A DNA stretch of 58,328 nt from Pyramidobacter piscolens W5455 (GTDB taxonomy: Bacteria; Synergistota; Synergistia; Synergistales; Dethiosulfovibrionaceae), in assembly GCF_000177335.1 (NCBI RefSeq), contig NZ_ADFP01000039.1, positions 1 to 58,328 of the forward strand, read 5' to 3'. Positions 15,688 to 22,577 of the stretch are shown piece after piece (the first letter of the stretch is position 1; each line of letters opens with the position of its first letter). The notes under the pieces were generated by a model that ran no database searches, was not told the origin of the DNA, and saw nothing but the letters and a program-made list of their open reading frames with translations. Position numbers and translations under genes: made by a program.

Positions 15688-16013
15688 ACTGGAATATCGA
15701 ATTTCTGGAAGAAGCGAAAAGAGATCTGAAGAAACTGGATCACACCGTGCAGATACAGGTTTTAAAAGGGATCGATAAAGTCTCCCAAAATCCCCTCCCG
15801 ATGCGGGACGGCGGATACGGTAAGCCTTTAGGGCACAAAGGCGGAAGCAATCTCACCAATCTTCTGAAGATCAAACTCCGCGACCTCGGTATCCGGGTCG
15901 TCTATAAGGTGGAATATACGGAAACGACGATGAAGATCATCGTGATCTCCGCACGCACAGACGGGCGGGCTTATCGGGAAGCAGCCGCCAGAAGAAACAA
16001 ACATGATCTATGA
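15684..16013 (+). CDS. RelE/ParE-superfamily toxin
   Basis: 109 residues. 'WNIEFLEEAKRDLKKLDHTVQIQVLKGIDKV' is the typical RelE/ParE N-terminal helix pair, and 'LKIKLRDLGIRVVYKVEYTETTMKIIVISAR' supplies the central beta-sheet with basic residues. The RelE branch (ribosome-dependent mRNA cleavage) seems more likely than gyrase-targeting ParE because of the 'LRDLGIRVVYKV' strand, but this is not certain. Start overlaps the antitoxin stop. A compact terminator follows within 3 bases of the stop codon, so the pair is a self-contained module. Confidence 0.83.
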   Translation: MNWNIEFLEEAKRDLKKLDHTVQIQVLKGIDKVSQNPLPMRDGGYGKPLGHKGGSNLTNLLKIKLRDLGIRVVYKVEYTETTMKIIVISARTDGRAYREAAARRNKHDL

Positions 16014-16015
16014 GC

Positions 16016-16042
16016 AAAGACCGGCAAAAAACGCCGGTCTTT
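16016..16042. terminator. Terminator of the toxin-antitoxin operon
   Basis: AAAGACCGGC pairs with GCCGGTCTTT around an A-rich 7-base loop, directly after the toxin stop. Confidence 0.85.
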
Positions 16043-16091
16043 GTCATGTGGCGAAGCCTCTTGCAGATTTTCAGGAGCTATAGGCGGATCT

Positions 16092-17471
16092 TCATCCTCG
16101 CCGTACCGTCTTGTGACCGGCGCGGAGAATGCTGCGCCGCATCCAGTTCCCTTTCCAGTGGTAAAGCAGGAAAAAGGCCGACGTCAGCGCCCAGCTGACC
16201 GGATAACCGATGAAAACGGTGCGGACGCTGTGGTCGAACGGCACCACGCCCCAGATCCAGAGCAGGCGGAAACCGCAGATGCCCAGCGCCGTCATCGCCG
16301 TGGGAACAAATGAATCGCCGGTGCCGCGCATGCCGCTGGCCAGCGCGCCAATGGGCACGTAGGCGAAGTACCAGGGCGCGATGAGCCAGATGATCTCCAT
16401 GCCGATGGAGATCACGGCGGGATCGTCGGTAAAGATCCCGTACAGCGGCGCGCCCCAGGTCACGAAAACCGCGCCGAAAAACAGCGAGAGCGCCGTCCCC
16501 AGTGCCGCACTCACGCCGATGCTGCGCAGGACGCGGTCATATTTGCGGGCGCCGAAATTCTGTCCGGAAAACGTCGACACGGCCACGCCGAGCGCGTTGA
16601 TGATCAGCCAGTACATCCGGTCGACCTTGCCGCACACCGTCCAGGCCGCCACGGTGTCGACGCCGAAGCCGTTGACCGTCGACTGGATGACGATATTGGA
16701 GAGCGAATACATCGTCGACTGGAGCCCCGAAGGCAATCCGATGCGGACGACGCTGCCGAGGATCACCCGGTCGGGACGGAGGAGTCCGCGCAAACGAAGC
16801 CGGAAAGCCCCCGCTTCGCGCGCCAAAAAGATCCATACGCCCGCGGCGCTGGCCAGCTGCGACAGGACCGTGGCGTACGCCGCGCCCGCCACGCCCCAGC
16901 CCCAATGAACGACGAAGACGATATCGCCCGCGATGTTGACGATCGTGGCCAGCACGAGCAGGTAAAAGGGACGCTTGGAATCGCCTTTGGCGCGCAGCAC
17001 GGCGGCTCCCATGTTGTAGACGAACATGAACAGGATCCCGCCGAAATAGATCCGCAGATAGCTCACGGCATGAGGCAGCACCTCCGGCGGCGTGTCCATC
17101 GCCGTCAGCGCCGGCTCCGCCAGGAAGGCGCCGACCAGCGACATCGCCGCGCCCGCCGCGATCGACAGCGCCATCGACGTATGCACGGCCCGTGAGGCGC
17201 GCTCGGCGTCGCCGGCGCCGAAAAACTGTGCGATCACCACCGTGGCCCCCGAACAGAGGCCGATGAAGAACCCCAGCAGCAGGTTGACCAGATAGCCCGA
17301 AGGGCCGCCCACGGCGGCCAGCGCCTCCTTGCCCAGGAAGCGGCCGACGATGATGGCGTCGACGGTGTTGTACAGCTGCTGAAAGAACGTTCCCAACAGG
17401 ATCGGGAAGAAAAAGATCAGCAGCTGCTTCCAGATCACGCCCTCGATGATTTGTCTGTTTTCCCCGTCCAT
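16092..17471 (-). CDS. MATE-family multidrug/sodium antiporter
   Basis: 459 residues with about 12 membrane segments. The N-terminus 'IWKQLLIFFFPILLGTFFQQLYNTVDAIIVGRFLGKEALAAVGGPSGYLVNLL' is the classic MATE first-lobe pattern (PxxxxxxxQQLYNxVDxxIVGR), repeated more weakly in the second lobe around 'IGLPSGLQSTMYSLSNIVIQSTVNGFG'. MATE proteins export cationic drugs or metabolites using Na+ or H+ gradients. It belongs to the NorM/DinF-like bacterial group and is distinct from the second MATE gene at 24.6 kb. It stands alone on the minus strand, convergent with the toxin-antitoxin module. Substrate unknown. Confidence 0.9.
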   Translation of the reverse strand: MDGENRQIIEGVIWKQLLIFFFPILLGTFFQQLYNTVDAIIVGRFLGKEALAAVGGPSGYLVNLLLGFFIGLCSGATVVIAQFFGAGDAERASRAVHTSMALSIAAGAAMSLVGAFLAEPALTAMDTPPEVLPHAVSYLRIYFGGILFMFVYNMGAAVLRAKGDSKRPFYLLVLATIVNIAGDIVFVVHWGWGVAGAAYATVLSQLASAAGVWIFLAREAGAFRLRLRGLLRPDRVILGSVVRIGLPSGLQSTMYSLSNIVIQSTVNGFGVDTVAAWTVCGKVDRMYWLIINALGVAVSTFSGQNFGARKYDRVLRSIGVSAALGTALSLFFGAVFVTWGAPLYGIFTDDPAVISIGMEIIWLIAPWYFAYVPIGALASGMRGTGDSFVPTAMTALGICGFRLLWIWGVVPFDHSVRTVFIGYPVSWALTSAFFLLYHWKGNWMRRSILRAGHKTVRRG

Positions 17472-17492
17472 TTCGTCTCACCGCTCCGCTCA

Positions 17493-17637
17493 TACGAGTT
17501 TTCGTTAAAAAGGGCACGGTTTCTCTGGCCTTTTCGGAGCGCCAACGGCGCGTCGGAAACTGCATGAAATCGCGTGCCGCATGTTCTTTGCGGCACGGCC
17601 GCGCGAAGCGCGGCATTTTAATCGAGAAACAGTATCA
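17493..17637. repeat. Dispersed repeat family B, copy 1
   Basis: TACGAGTTTTCGTTAAAAAG through a GCGCC/GGCGC-rich centre to GCGGCATTTTAATCGAGAAAC. It matches 20076-20200 along its length, including the 'TGCCGCATGTT-TTTGCGGC' hairpin. Its right end, read in reverse, resembles its left end (ATACTGTTTCTCGATTAAAA), i.e. imperfect terminal inverted repeats. No ORF with a ribosome site. The rest of the 490-base gap (17638-17880) shows nothing recognisable. Confidence 0.65.
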
Positions 17638-17899
17638 GCCGCGCGACGCGGGGGCGCATCCCCCGGCGTGCGCGATCGGCCCGTTTCCCCCCAGTCTGAT
17701 CTTGTCCATGTCATGCCCCCTCTTCATGCCGAACGGACACGCGTGAGCTTACTATATCACGCCACGCTGCAAAATCAAAACATGTGTCGTGGTTTTCGCA
17801 AGGGAACGAAAATCCCTCCAAGCGGTTTCCGGCGCCGACATTTCCCGCCCCCGATTTTGGTCGAAAGGCGCGCGGAGGCCGAAGATTCGTCGTTTTTTC

Positions 17900-17908
17900 T
17901 GGTATAAT
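17900..17908 (+). promoter_or_regulatory. Extended -10 promoter for remB-gyrB
   Basis: TGGTATAAT (extended -10 TGn plus consensus TATAAT at 17903-17908), 55 bases before remB. No convincing -35 is visible. Confidence 0.55.
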
Positions 17909-17962
17909 AGATTGGTTCTGGTTTCATAAATCTGCCCGCGCGGCGTTGGAAGGAGGCGCGGC

Positions 17963-18175
17963 ATGTTCATTCCCATCGAAGGCGAGGATTGTATTTTTCT
18001 CGAGAACGTGGTCGCGCTGGTCCACGACGAAGGGCGCACCACGGTTTATTACGGCGACGGGCATACCAGCGTGACGGGCTTCCGCCCGGTGACGTTGAAG
18101 CGGCGCTATCGGGAATTGATGAGGGGAGCTCGGCACGTGGCGCTTCCCCGTTCACAGGAGGTCAATGATTCATGA
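17963..18175 (+). CDS. remB: RemB/YaaB-like small protein (DUF370-related), upstream of gyrB
   Basis: 70 residues starting 'MFIPIEGEDCIFLENVVALVHDEG', similar in size and pattern to Bacillus RemB/YaaB, which lies in the recF-remB-gyrB segment. RemA/RemB proteins are small DNA-binding or matrix-gene regulators in Firmicutes; their role in a diderm is unknown. The ATG has a strong GGAAGGAGG ribosome site. Its stop codon overlaps the gyrB start (ATGA), so it is translationally coupled to gyrase. The C-terminal 25 residues are basic (KRRYRELMRGARH). Position is the main support for the identification. Confidence 0.7.
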   Translation: MFIPIEGEDCIFLENVVALVHDEGRTTVYYGDGHTSVTGFRPVTLKRRYRELMRGARHVALPRSQEVNDS

Positions 18176-20070
18176 GCACTCAGTACACAGCCGAAGACAT
18201 ACAAATTCTGGAAGGGCTCGACCCCGTCCGCAAGCGGCCGGGCATGTACATCGGCGATACGACGACGAGAGGGCTCCACCACTGCGTGTACGAGGTGGTT
18301 GACAATTCGGTCGACGAGGCGCTGGGCGGCTTCTGCTCGGAAATCACGGTGACGCTGCACGCCGACCAGAGCGTCAGCGTCAGCGACAACGGCCGCGGCA
18401 TTCCCGTGGATCCGCATCCCTCCAACGGGCGTCCCGCCCTCGAAGTGGTGCTGACGGTGCTGCACGCCGGCGGCAAGTTCGACAATCACAATTACAAGAT
18501 CTCCGGCGGCCTGCACGGCGTCGGCGTTTCGGTCGTCAACGCGCTTTCCGAATGGCTGGAGGTCACGGTCTACCGCGACGGCAGGGAATGGCACGAACGT
18601 TTCGAGCGCGGCACGCCCGTTTCCGGCCTGACCGGCGGCACGCCGACGGCGAAGCGCGGCACGACGGTGACATTCAGGCCCGACGCGGAAATTTTCGACG
18701 AGGTCGCCTTTTCGGCCGAGACGTTGGGCAATCGCTTCCGCGAGATGGCCTTCCTGATCCCGGGACTCAAGTTTATCTTCGTCGACGAAGCCGAAGGCAA
18801 GACCTGGACATATCATTACGAAGGCGGCGTCTCGGAGTTCGTCGCCTACATCAACAAGGGCAAACAGACGCTGACGCCCAGACCGATCGTCATCCGCGGC
18901 GAAAAGGACGGCGTTGCGGTAGAGGCCGGTTTCCAGTACACCGACGAGTACATCGAAAGGCTTTACTCGTTCGCCAACTTGATCAACACCATCGAAGGCG
19001 GCACCCACGTGGCCGGCCTGCGTAGCGCTTTGACTCGCGGCATCAACGAAGGCGCCCGCCGCGCCGGCGTGCTCAAGGAAAAGGACGAGAACCTCTCCGG
19101 CGACGACCTGCGCGAAGGCTTGACCTGCGTGCTCTCCGTCAAGCTGGGCAATCCCCAGTTCGAAGGCCAGACCAAGACCAAGCTGGGCAACGGCAACGTC
19201 AAGGGCATCGTCGACTCGCTCCTTTACGACGGCATCCTGCAGGCGCTCGAAGAAGACCCGTCGGTGATCAAGCCGATCATCGAAAAGGCCATCAAGGCCC
19301 GCCAGGCCCGCGAAGCCGCCAAAAAAGCCCGCGAGCTCGTGCGCAAATCGGCGCTGAGCGGTCTTTCTCTGCCGGGCAAGCTGGCTGACTGCTCCAGCCG
19401 CACCGCCGAAAACTGCGAAGTCTACATCGTCGAGGGCGACTCGGCCGGCGGCAGCGCCAAACAGGGACGCGACCGCAAGTTCCAGGCCATTCTGCCCCTG
19501 CGCGGCAAGATTCTCAACGTCGAAAAGGCGCGCATGGACAAGATGCTCGGCAGCAAGGAAATCCGCGTCATCATCCAGGCGCTCGGCTGCGGCATCGGCG
19601 AAGATTTCGACATCGGCAAGCTGAGATACAACAAGATCATCATCATGACCGACGCCGACGTCGACGGCGCGCATATCAGCACGTTGCTGCTGACGTTTTT
19701 CTTCCGCCACATGCGCGAGCTGATCGAGAAAGGACACGTCTATCAAGCCGTGCCGCCGCTCTACCGCGTGCAGGTCGGCAAGAAAGTGGACTATCTTTAC
19801 AGCGACAAGGAGCTGCGCAAATTCATGGACGGGCTCGCGGCCGACGGCAAAAAAGCCGCCGTGCAGCGCTACAAGGGCTTGGGCGAGATGAATCCCGGCC
19901 AGCTTTGGGAGACGACTATGGACCCGGCCACGCGCCTGCTCAAGCAGATCGAGCTGGACGACCTGGCCGGCGCCGACGAATATTTCGACATCCTCATGGG
20001 CGACCGCGTCGAACCCCGCCGCCAGTTTATCGAACAGCACGCCCACGAAGTGCACAATCTGGACGTGTGA
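18172..20070 (+). CDS. gyrB: DNA gyrase subunit B
   Basis: 632 residues, normal for short bacterial GyrB. The GHKL ATPase domain shows 'LEGLDPVRKRPGMYIGDT', 'EVVDNSVDEAL', 'DNGRGIPVD' and 'GGLHGVGVSVVNALS'. The Toprim domain shows 'IVEGDSAGGSAKQGRDRKFQAILPLRGKILNVEKAR' and 'MTDADVDGAHI'. The C-terminal 'QRYKGLGEMNPGQLWETTMDP' region contacts GyrA. It introduces negative supercoils with GyrA, which is not in this window. The alternative, topoisomerase IV ParE, is disfavoured by the remB neighbour and overall match. dnaA, dnaN and recF are not adjacent, so the ancestral origin operon is at least partly broken or lies elsewhere. Dispersed repeats follow the stop codon. Confidence 0.96.
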   Translation: MSTQYTAEDIQILEGLDPVRKRPGMYIGDTTTRGLHHCVYEVVDNSVDEALGGFCSEITVTLHADQSVSVSDNGRGIPVDPHPSNGRPALEVVLTVLHAGGKFDNHNYKISGGLHGVGVSVVNALSEWLEVTVYRDGREWHERFERGTPVSGLTGGTPTAKRGTTVTFRPDAEIFDEVAFSAETLGNRFREMAFLIPGLKFIFVDEAEGKTWTYHYEGGVSEFVAYINKGKQTLTPRPIVIRGEKDGVAVEAGFQYTDEYIERLYSFANLINTIEGGTHVAGLRSALTRGINEGARRAGVLKEKDENLSGDDLREGLTCVLSVKLGNPQFEGQTKTKLGNGNVKGIVDSLLYDGILQALEEDPSVIKPIIEKAIKARQAREAAKKARELVRKSALSGLSLPGKLADCSSRTAENCEVYIVEGDSAGGSAKQGRDRKFQAILPLRGKILNVEKARMDKMLGSKEIRVIIQALGCGIGEDFDIGKLRYNKIIIMTDADVDGAHISTLLLTFFFRHMRELIEKGHVYQAVPPLYRVQVGKKVDYLYSDKELRKFMDGLAADGKKAAVQRYKGLGEMNPGQLWETTMDPATRLLKQIELDDLAGADEYFDILMGDRVEPRRQFIEQHAHEVHNLDV

Positions 20071-20075
20071 TTTAT

Positions 20076-20200
20076 ACTGGTTTTCGTTGAAAAAGGCAAA
20101 GGCGCTTCGCCCTTTTCAGAGCGCCGCGAGCGCGTCGAAAACGGCATGAAGCCGCACGCCGCATGTTTTTTGCGGCGCGGCCGCCAGCGCGGCATTTTCA
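20076..20200. repeat. Dispersed repeat family B, copy 2
   Basis: Begins TACTGGTTTTCGTTGAAAAA six bases after gyrB and runs to GCGCGGCATTTTCA. It aligns over its whole length with 17493-17637, sharing 'TTTTC-GAGCGCC', 'GCATGAA', and the CGCCGCATGTTTTTTGCGGC hairpin. It abuts a full copy of family A, so gyrB is followed by a composite of two repeats. Confidence 0.65.
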
Positions 20201-20350
20201 TACTATTTCTTAATCAAAAAGCCCAACACGAGGGCGTTGCGGGGAAGATTCACAAAGCGAGCTGCGCAGCGGTCGAGATAGTTCCGAGCGACTGAACTCC
20301 CTCGCAGCGCCCAGAAAAATATGCTAACACCTTCCATCAAGAATTAGTAT
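20199..20350 (+). repeat. Dispersed repeat family A, fullest copy (MITE-like)
   Basis: About 152 bases from ATACTATTTCTTAATCAAAA to an end whose reverse complement reads ATACTAATTCTTGATGG, an imperfect terminal inverted repeat. The interior carries 'GGGCGTTGCGGGGAAGATTC', 'AAAGCGAGCTGCGCAGCGGT' and 'CCCTCGCAGCGCCC'. Another terminal-repeat-like motif follows at about 20358-20382 in reverse. It fills most of the gap between gyrB and the formate/nitrite channel. Confidence 0.75.
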
Positions 20351-20395
20351 CAATGACGTTTTTTCATTGAGAATCAGTATTGATTGCAGCACACG

Positions 20396-20437
20396 AAAAA
20401 GCTCCAGCCGAACGCTGCGGTTCGGCTGGAGCTTTTT
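20396..20437 (-). terminator. Terminator of the formate/nitrite channel gene
   Basis: AAAAAGCTCCAGCCGAAC (20396-20413) pairs with GTTCGGCTGGAGCTTTTT (20420-20437) around GCTGCG; A and T runs on both sides make it bidirectional. Confidence 0.9.
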
Positions 20438-20455
20438 TCATTTCTCCGATTCGAT

Positions 20456-21274
20456 TCACGTTTTCTTTTTTGCGAAGCAGCCCCACATCAGCGCGCCGAA
20501 CAGCACGCCGCCGACGACGTTGCCCAGCGTCACGGGCAGAAGGTTGCCGGCGAGGAAATTTTTCCACGTCAATCCGCTCAGGTCGAGGCCGGCATCCGCC
20601 GCCTTCTGCGCGTACAGCGGCACGCTCTTCGCGAACAGGGCGGCAGGCACATAGAACATGTTCGCCACGCTGTGTTCGAAGCCGCACATGACGAAAAACG
20701 CCACGGGAAAGTACGCGCCTGCGGCGCGCCCGCACAGGTCTTTGCCGGAAAGCGCCAACAGCACGGCCGCACAGACAAGGACATTGCACAGCACTCCCAA
20801 CAGCACGGCCGGGACAAAAGCCAGCGCGCACTTCGCGGCCGCGAGCTTCATCGTGAACAGGGCCAGCCCGCCGTCGGAGTAGTGCAGCTGCCCTGCGTAA
20901 ACGCACGCGGCGGCGGTCAGCGCCGCGCCGACAAAATTCCCGACGTAGGCGCAACTCCAGTTGCGCAGCATGCCGCCGACTGTCGCCGTGCCGTCGAGTA
21001 CGGCGATGGAGATCAGGCAGTTGCCTGTGAACAACTCCGCGCCCAGCAGGATCACCATGATCAAACCCAAAGGGAAGACCAGTCCCGACAGCAGGCGGAC
21101 CGACGCCGCGGCGCCGGCGTTGTGCGAAATCACGTTCGCCGCCGCCGCCGCTGTGGCGATGCAGAATCCCGCCAGCATGCCCAGCAGCAAGATCTTCCAG
21201 ACGGGGAGACGAGTTTTCGCGGCTCCCGCCGCGGCGTAATTGGCGACGACTTCCGCCGGAGAAAACAGGTTCAT
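20456..21274 (-). CDS. Formate/nitrite transporter family channel (FocA/NirC)
   Basis: 272 residues with six membrane helices. Family hallmarks are 'SPAEVVANYAAAGAAKTRLPVWKILLLGMLAGFCIA', the broken-helix motif 'LLGAELFTGNCL', and 'VMCGFEHSVANMFYVP' with the pore His. These pentameric channels move formate, nitrite, hydrosulfide or short-chain acids across the inner membrane. A formate role would suit a fermenter, but no pyruvate-formate lyase or nitrite reductase gene is nearby. The ribosome site (GAGG) before ATG 21274 is weak. It is a single-gene unit with its own terminator. Confidence 0.9.
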   Translation of the reverse strand: MNLFSPAEVVANYAAAGAAKTRLPVWKILLLGMLAGFCIATAAAAANVISHNAGAAASVRLLSGLVFPLGLIMVILLGAELFTGNCLISIAVLDGTATVGGMLRNWSCAYVGNFVGAALTAAACVYAGQLHYSDGGLALFTMKLAAAKCALAFVPAVLLGVLCNVLVCAAVLLALSGKDLCGRAAGAYFPVAFFVMCGFEHSVANMFYVPAALFAKSVPLYAQKAADAGLDLSGLTWKNFLAGNLLPVTLGNVVGGVLFGALMWGCFAKKKT

Positions 21275-21598
21275 CGTGCGGCCTCAGGCGTCGCCGTGCG
21301 ATCTTTGAAGAGATGTCTCATATCACAGCACGCTCCGTTTCTTTTCTGAATACCCGGTGTCGATTAAAAATCTCTGTCGCGCTGCGGCAAGCCCTTCCGG
21401 ACGGCGCGGTGAAAAGCCGGCCGCGGCTTTTGTGAACGTTTCTATTATCCTCGAGACCGTGACGGAATTTCCAGAGCTGTTTTGTGACATTTGGAGGAGT
21501 TGGGGACGGTTTTATGCTTCTTTTTCGAGGAACGAATGCCCCGGCCGCCGCGGTTTTCCTGCCCAGGAACCTTTCGCTGCGTGGGGAAAGCGCCTCCG
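21275..21598. other. Gene-free 324-base region upstream of the formate/nitrite channel
   Basis: No ORF with a credible ribosome site is present. The stretch holds the unseen promoter of the minus-strand channel gene and, towards 21600, the tail following the serine hydroxymethyltransferase relic. I see no repeat-family copy; the composition is mixed, with a short AT-rich patch at 21360-21375. Confidence 0.5.
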
Positions 21599-21799
21599 TC
21601 ATTCTCTGCAGGCCGCCGGAACCCACTCGCCGGAGAACACGGGGTGACTTTCGGCGATGGTTCGCACTTCGGCGGCGATCTCATTCAGCTTTTCGGGGGC
21701 GTCTCTGTTTTTCAGCGTTTGTCCGAGCAGACGGCCGATGCGGTACATTTCTTTTTCTTTTGCGCCGCGGGTGGTCATCATCGGGCTGCCGAGAACTCT
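21599..21799 (-). pseudogene. glyA: C-terminal relic of serine hydroxymethyltransferase
   Basis: The minus-strand frame reads 'VLGSPMMTTRGAKEKEMYRIGRLL', then a helix ending '...AEVRTIAESHPVF' and a stop. This is the conserved C-terminus of serine hydroxymethyltransferase (normally 'RIGTPAMTTRG' followed by about 55 residues ending near 'FP'). Everything upstream of that motif, about 350 residues including the PLP lysine, is missing: an in-frame stop lies three codons before it. A second, overlapping open frame just upstream (about 40 codons, no start codon) ends exactly at the ATGATG of this relic and may be the remnant of another gene. An intact glyA is presumably elsewhere. Confidence 0.75.
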
Positions 21800-21910
21800 T
21801 CAATCGTTTCGATGCCGCTGTTGTCGGCTGCGACGATCTGGGAAAAAAACTGCGGGAACAGGCTGGCGATAGAACCGAACGGATCGATCGCGCTGCCGGC
21901 AGACGGTCAT

Positions 21911-22399
21911 TTAACTCTCGACGAAGCCGACGACTTCGCCGATGTAAATCGTGTGGGGCGCTTCTTCGGCGTAATAGGCTTTGGCCGCGTCGGCGGGGAT
22001 GTTCGCCAGCTCCATGTCGTGACGGTAGATTTTTTTGCAGATCAGCGTCAGTTTGGCCTGAGCGAAGGTAACGCCGTGTTCGACCGCCCGCGGCGTCAGA
22101 TGGGTCAGCGCCACCTTGTCGCCGTCGCGCCCCGATTTGGAGCCGAGGATCATCAGGTCGCGGCGGTATTCTTGGGGATAGAAGCCGACGGTGAAATACT
22201 CGTTTGCCTCCATAAAGCCGTGCGTGTAGCGCACGGGCTTGACGAAGACCGTGACGACGCTCTTGTTCCACAGCGTGCCCAGCTGCCCCCAGCCGATGGT
22301 CATGGCGTTGTAATCGCCGATCGATCCGGCCGTCAGCAGCGCCCAGTCCTTGTTGAAAAGTTCGAAAACGTTCGCGTTCAGTTCGTCGATGTCTTTCAC
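21911..22399 (-). CDS. Flavin reductase family protein
   Basis: About 162 residues. 'LLTAGSIGDYNAMTIGWGQLGTLWNKSVVTVFVKPVRYTHGFMEANEYFTVGFYP' is characteristic of FMN-binding flavin-reductase-like (flavoredoxin type) proteins, with the 'NAMTIGWG' FMN-contact segment. It probably carries FMN and transfers electrons in the cytoplasm. GGGAGG lies 8 bases before a GTG (22399) but only 2 bases before an ATG at 22405, so the GTG start is preferred; the ATG would add two residues. A much longer in-frame extension upstream is unlikely. The relic of glyA follows downstream. Physiological partner unknown. Confidence 0.85.
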   Translation of the reverse strand: MKDIDELNANVFELFNKDWALLTAGSIGDYNAMTIGWGQLGTLWNKSVVTVFVKPVRYTHGFMEANEYFTVGFYPQEYRRDLMILGSKSGRDGDKVALTHLTPRAVEHGVTFAQAKLTLICKKIYRHDMELANIPADAAKAYYAEEAPHTIYIGEVVGFVES

Positions 22400-22525
22400 G
22401 ATCATGACCTCCCATAAATGACGCCGGGCACAGTCGCCCCGGCGCGGAATCCTTTTTTTGAGCGCGGCGCGGCGGAGTGATTGAATCGTGTTTTTGCAAC
22501 GATTCACGCCATGCTTGGCGGAAAA

Positions 22526-22541
22526 TGTTCCACGTGGAACT
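22526..22541. promoter_or_regulatory. parS-like site 2
   Basis: TGTTCCACGTGGAACT, one base from the perfect 16-bp palindrome, flanked by AAAA and TTTTT. It lies between cobQ and the flavin reductase gene. Confidence 0.65.
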
Positions 22542-22577
22542 TTTTTCGAAGGCGTCTGTTTCGCGCCCCGCGCCGCT

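Noticed and set aside
18106-20055. 649-codon minus-strand frame opposite gyrB
   Set aside because: Shadow of gyrB; no ribosome site and no domain.
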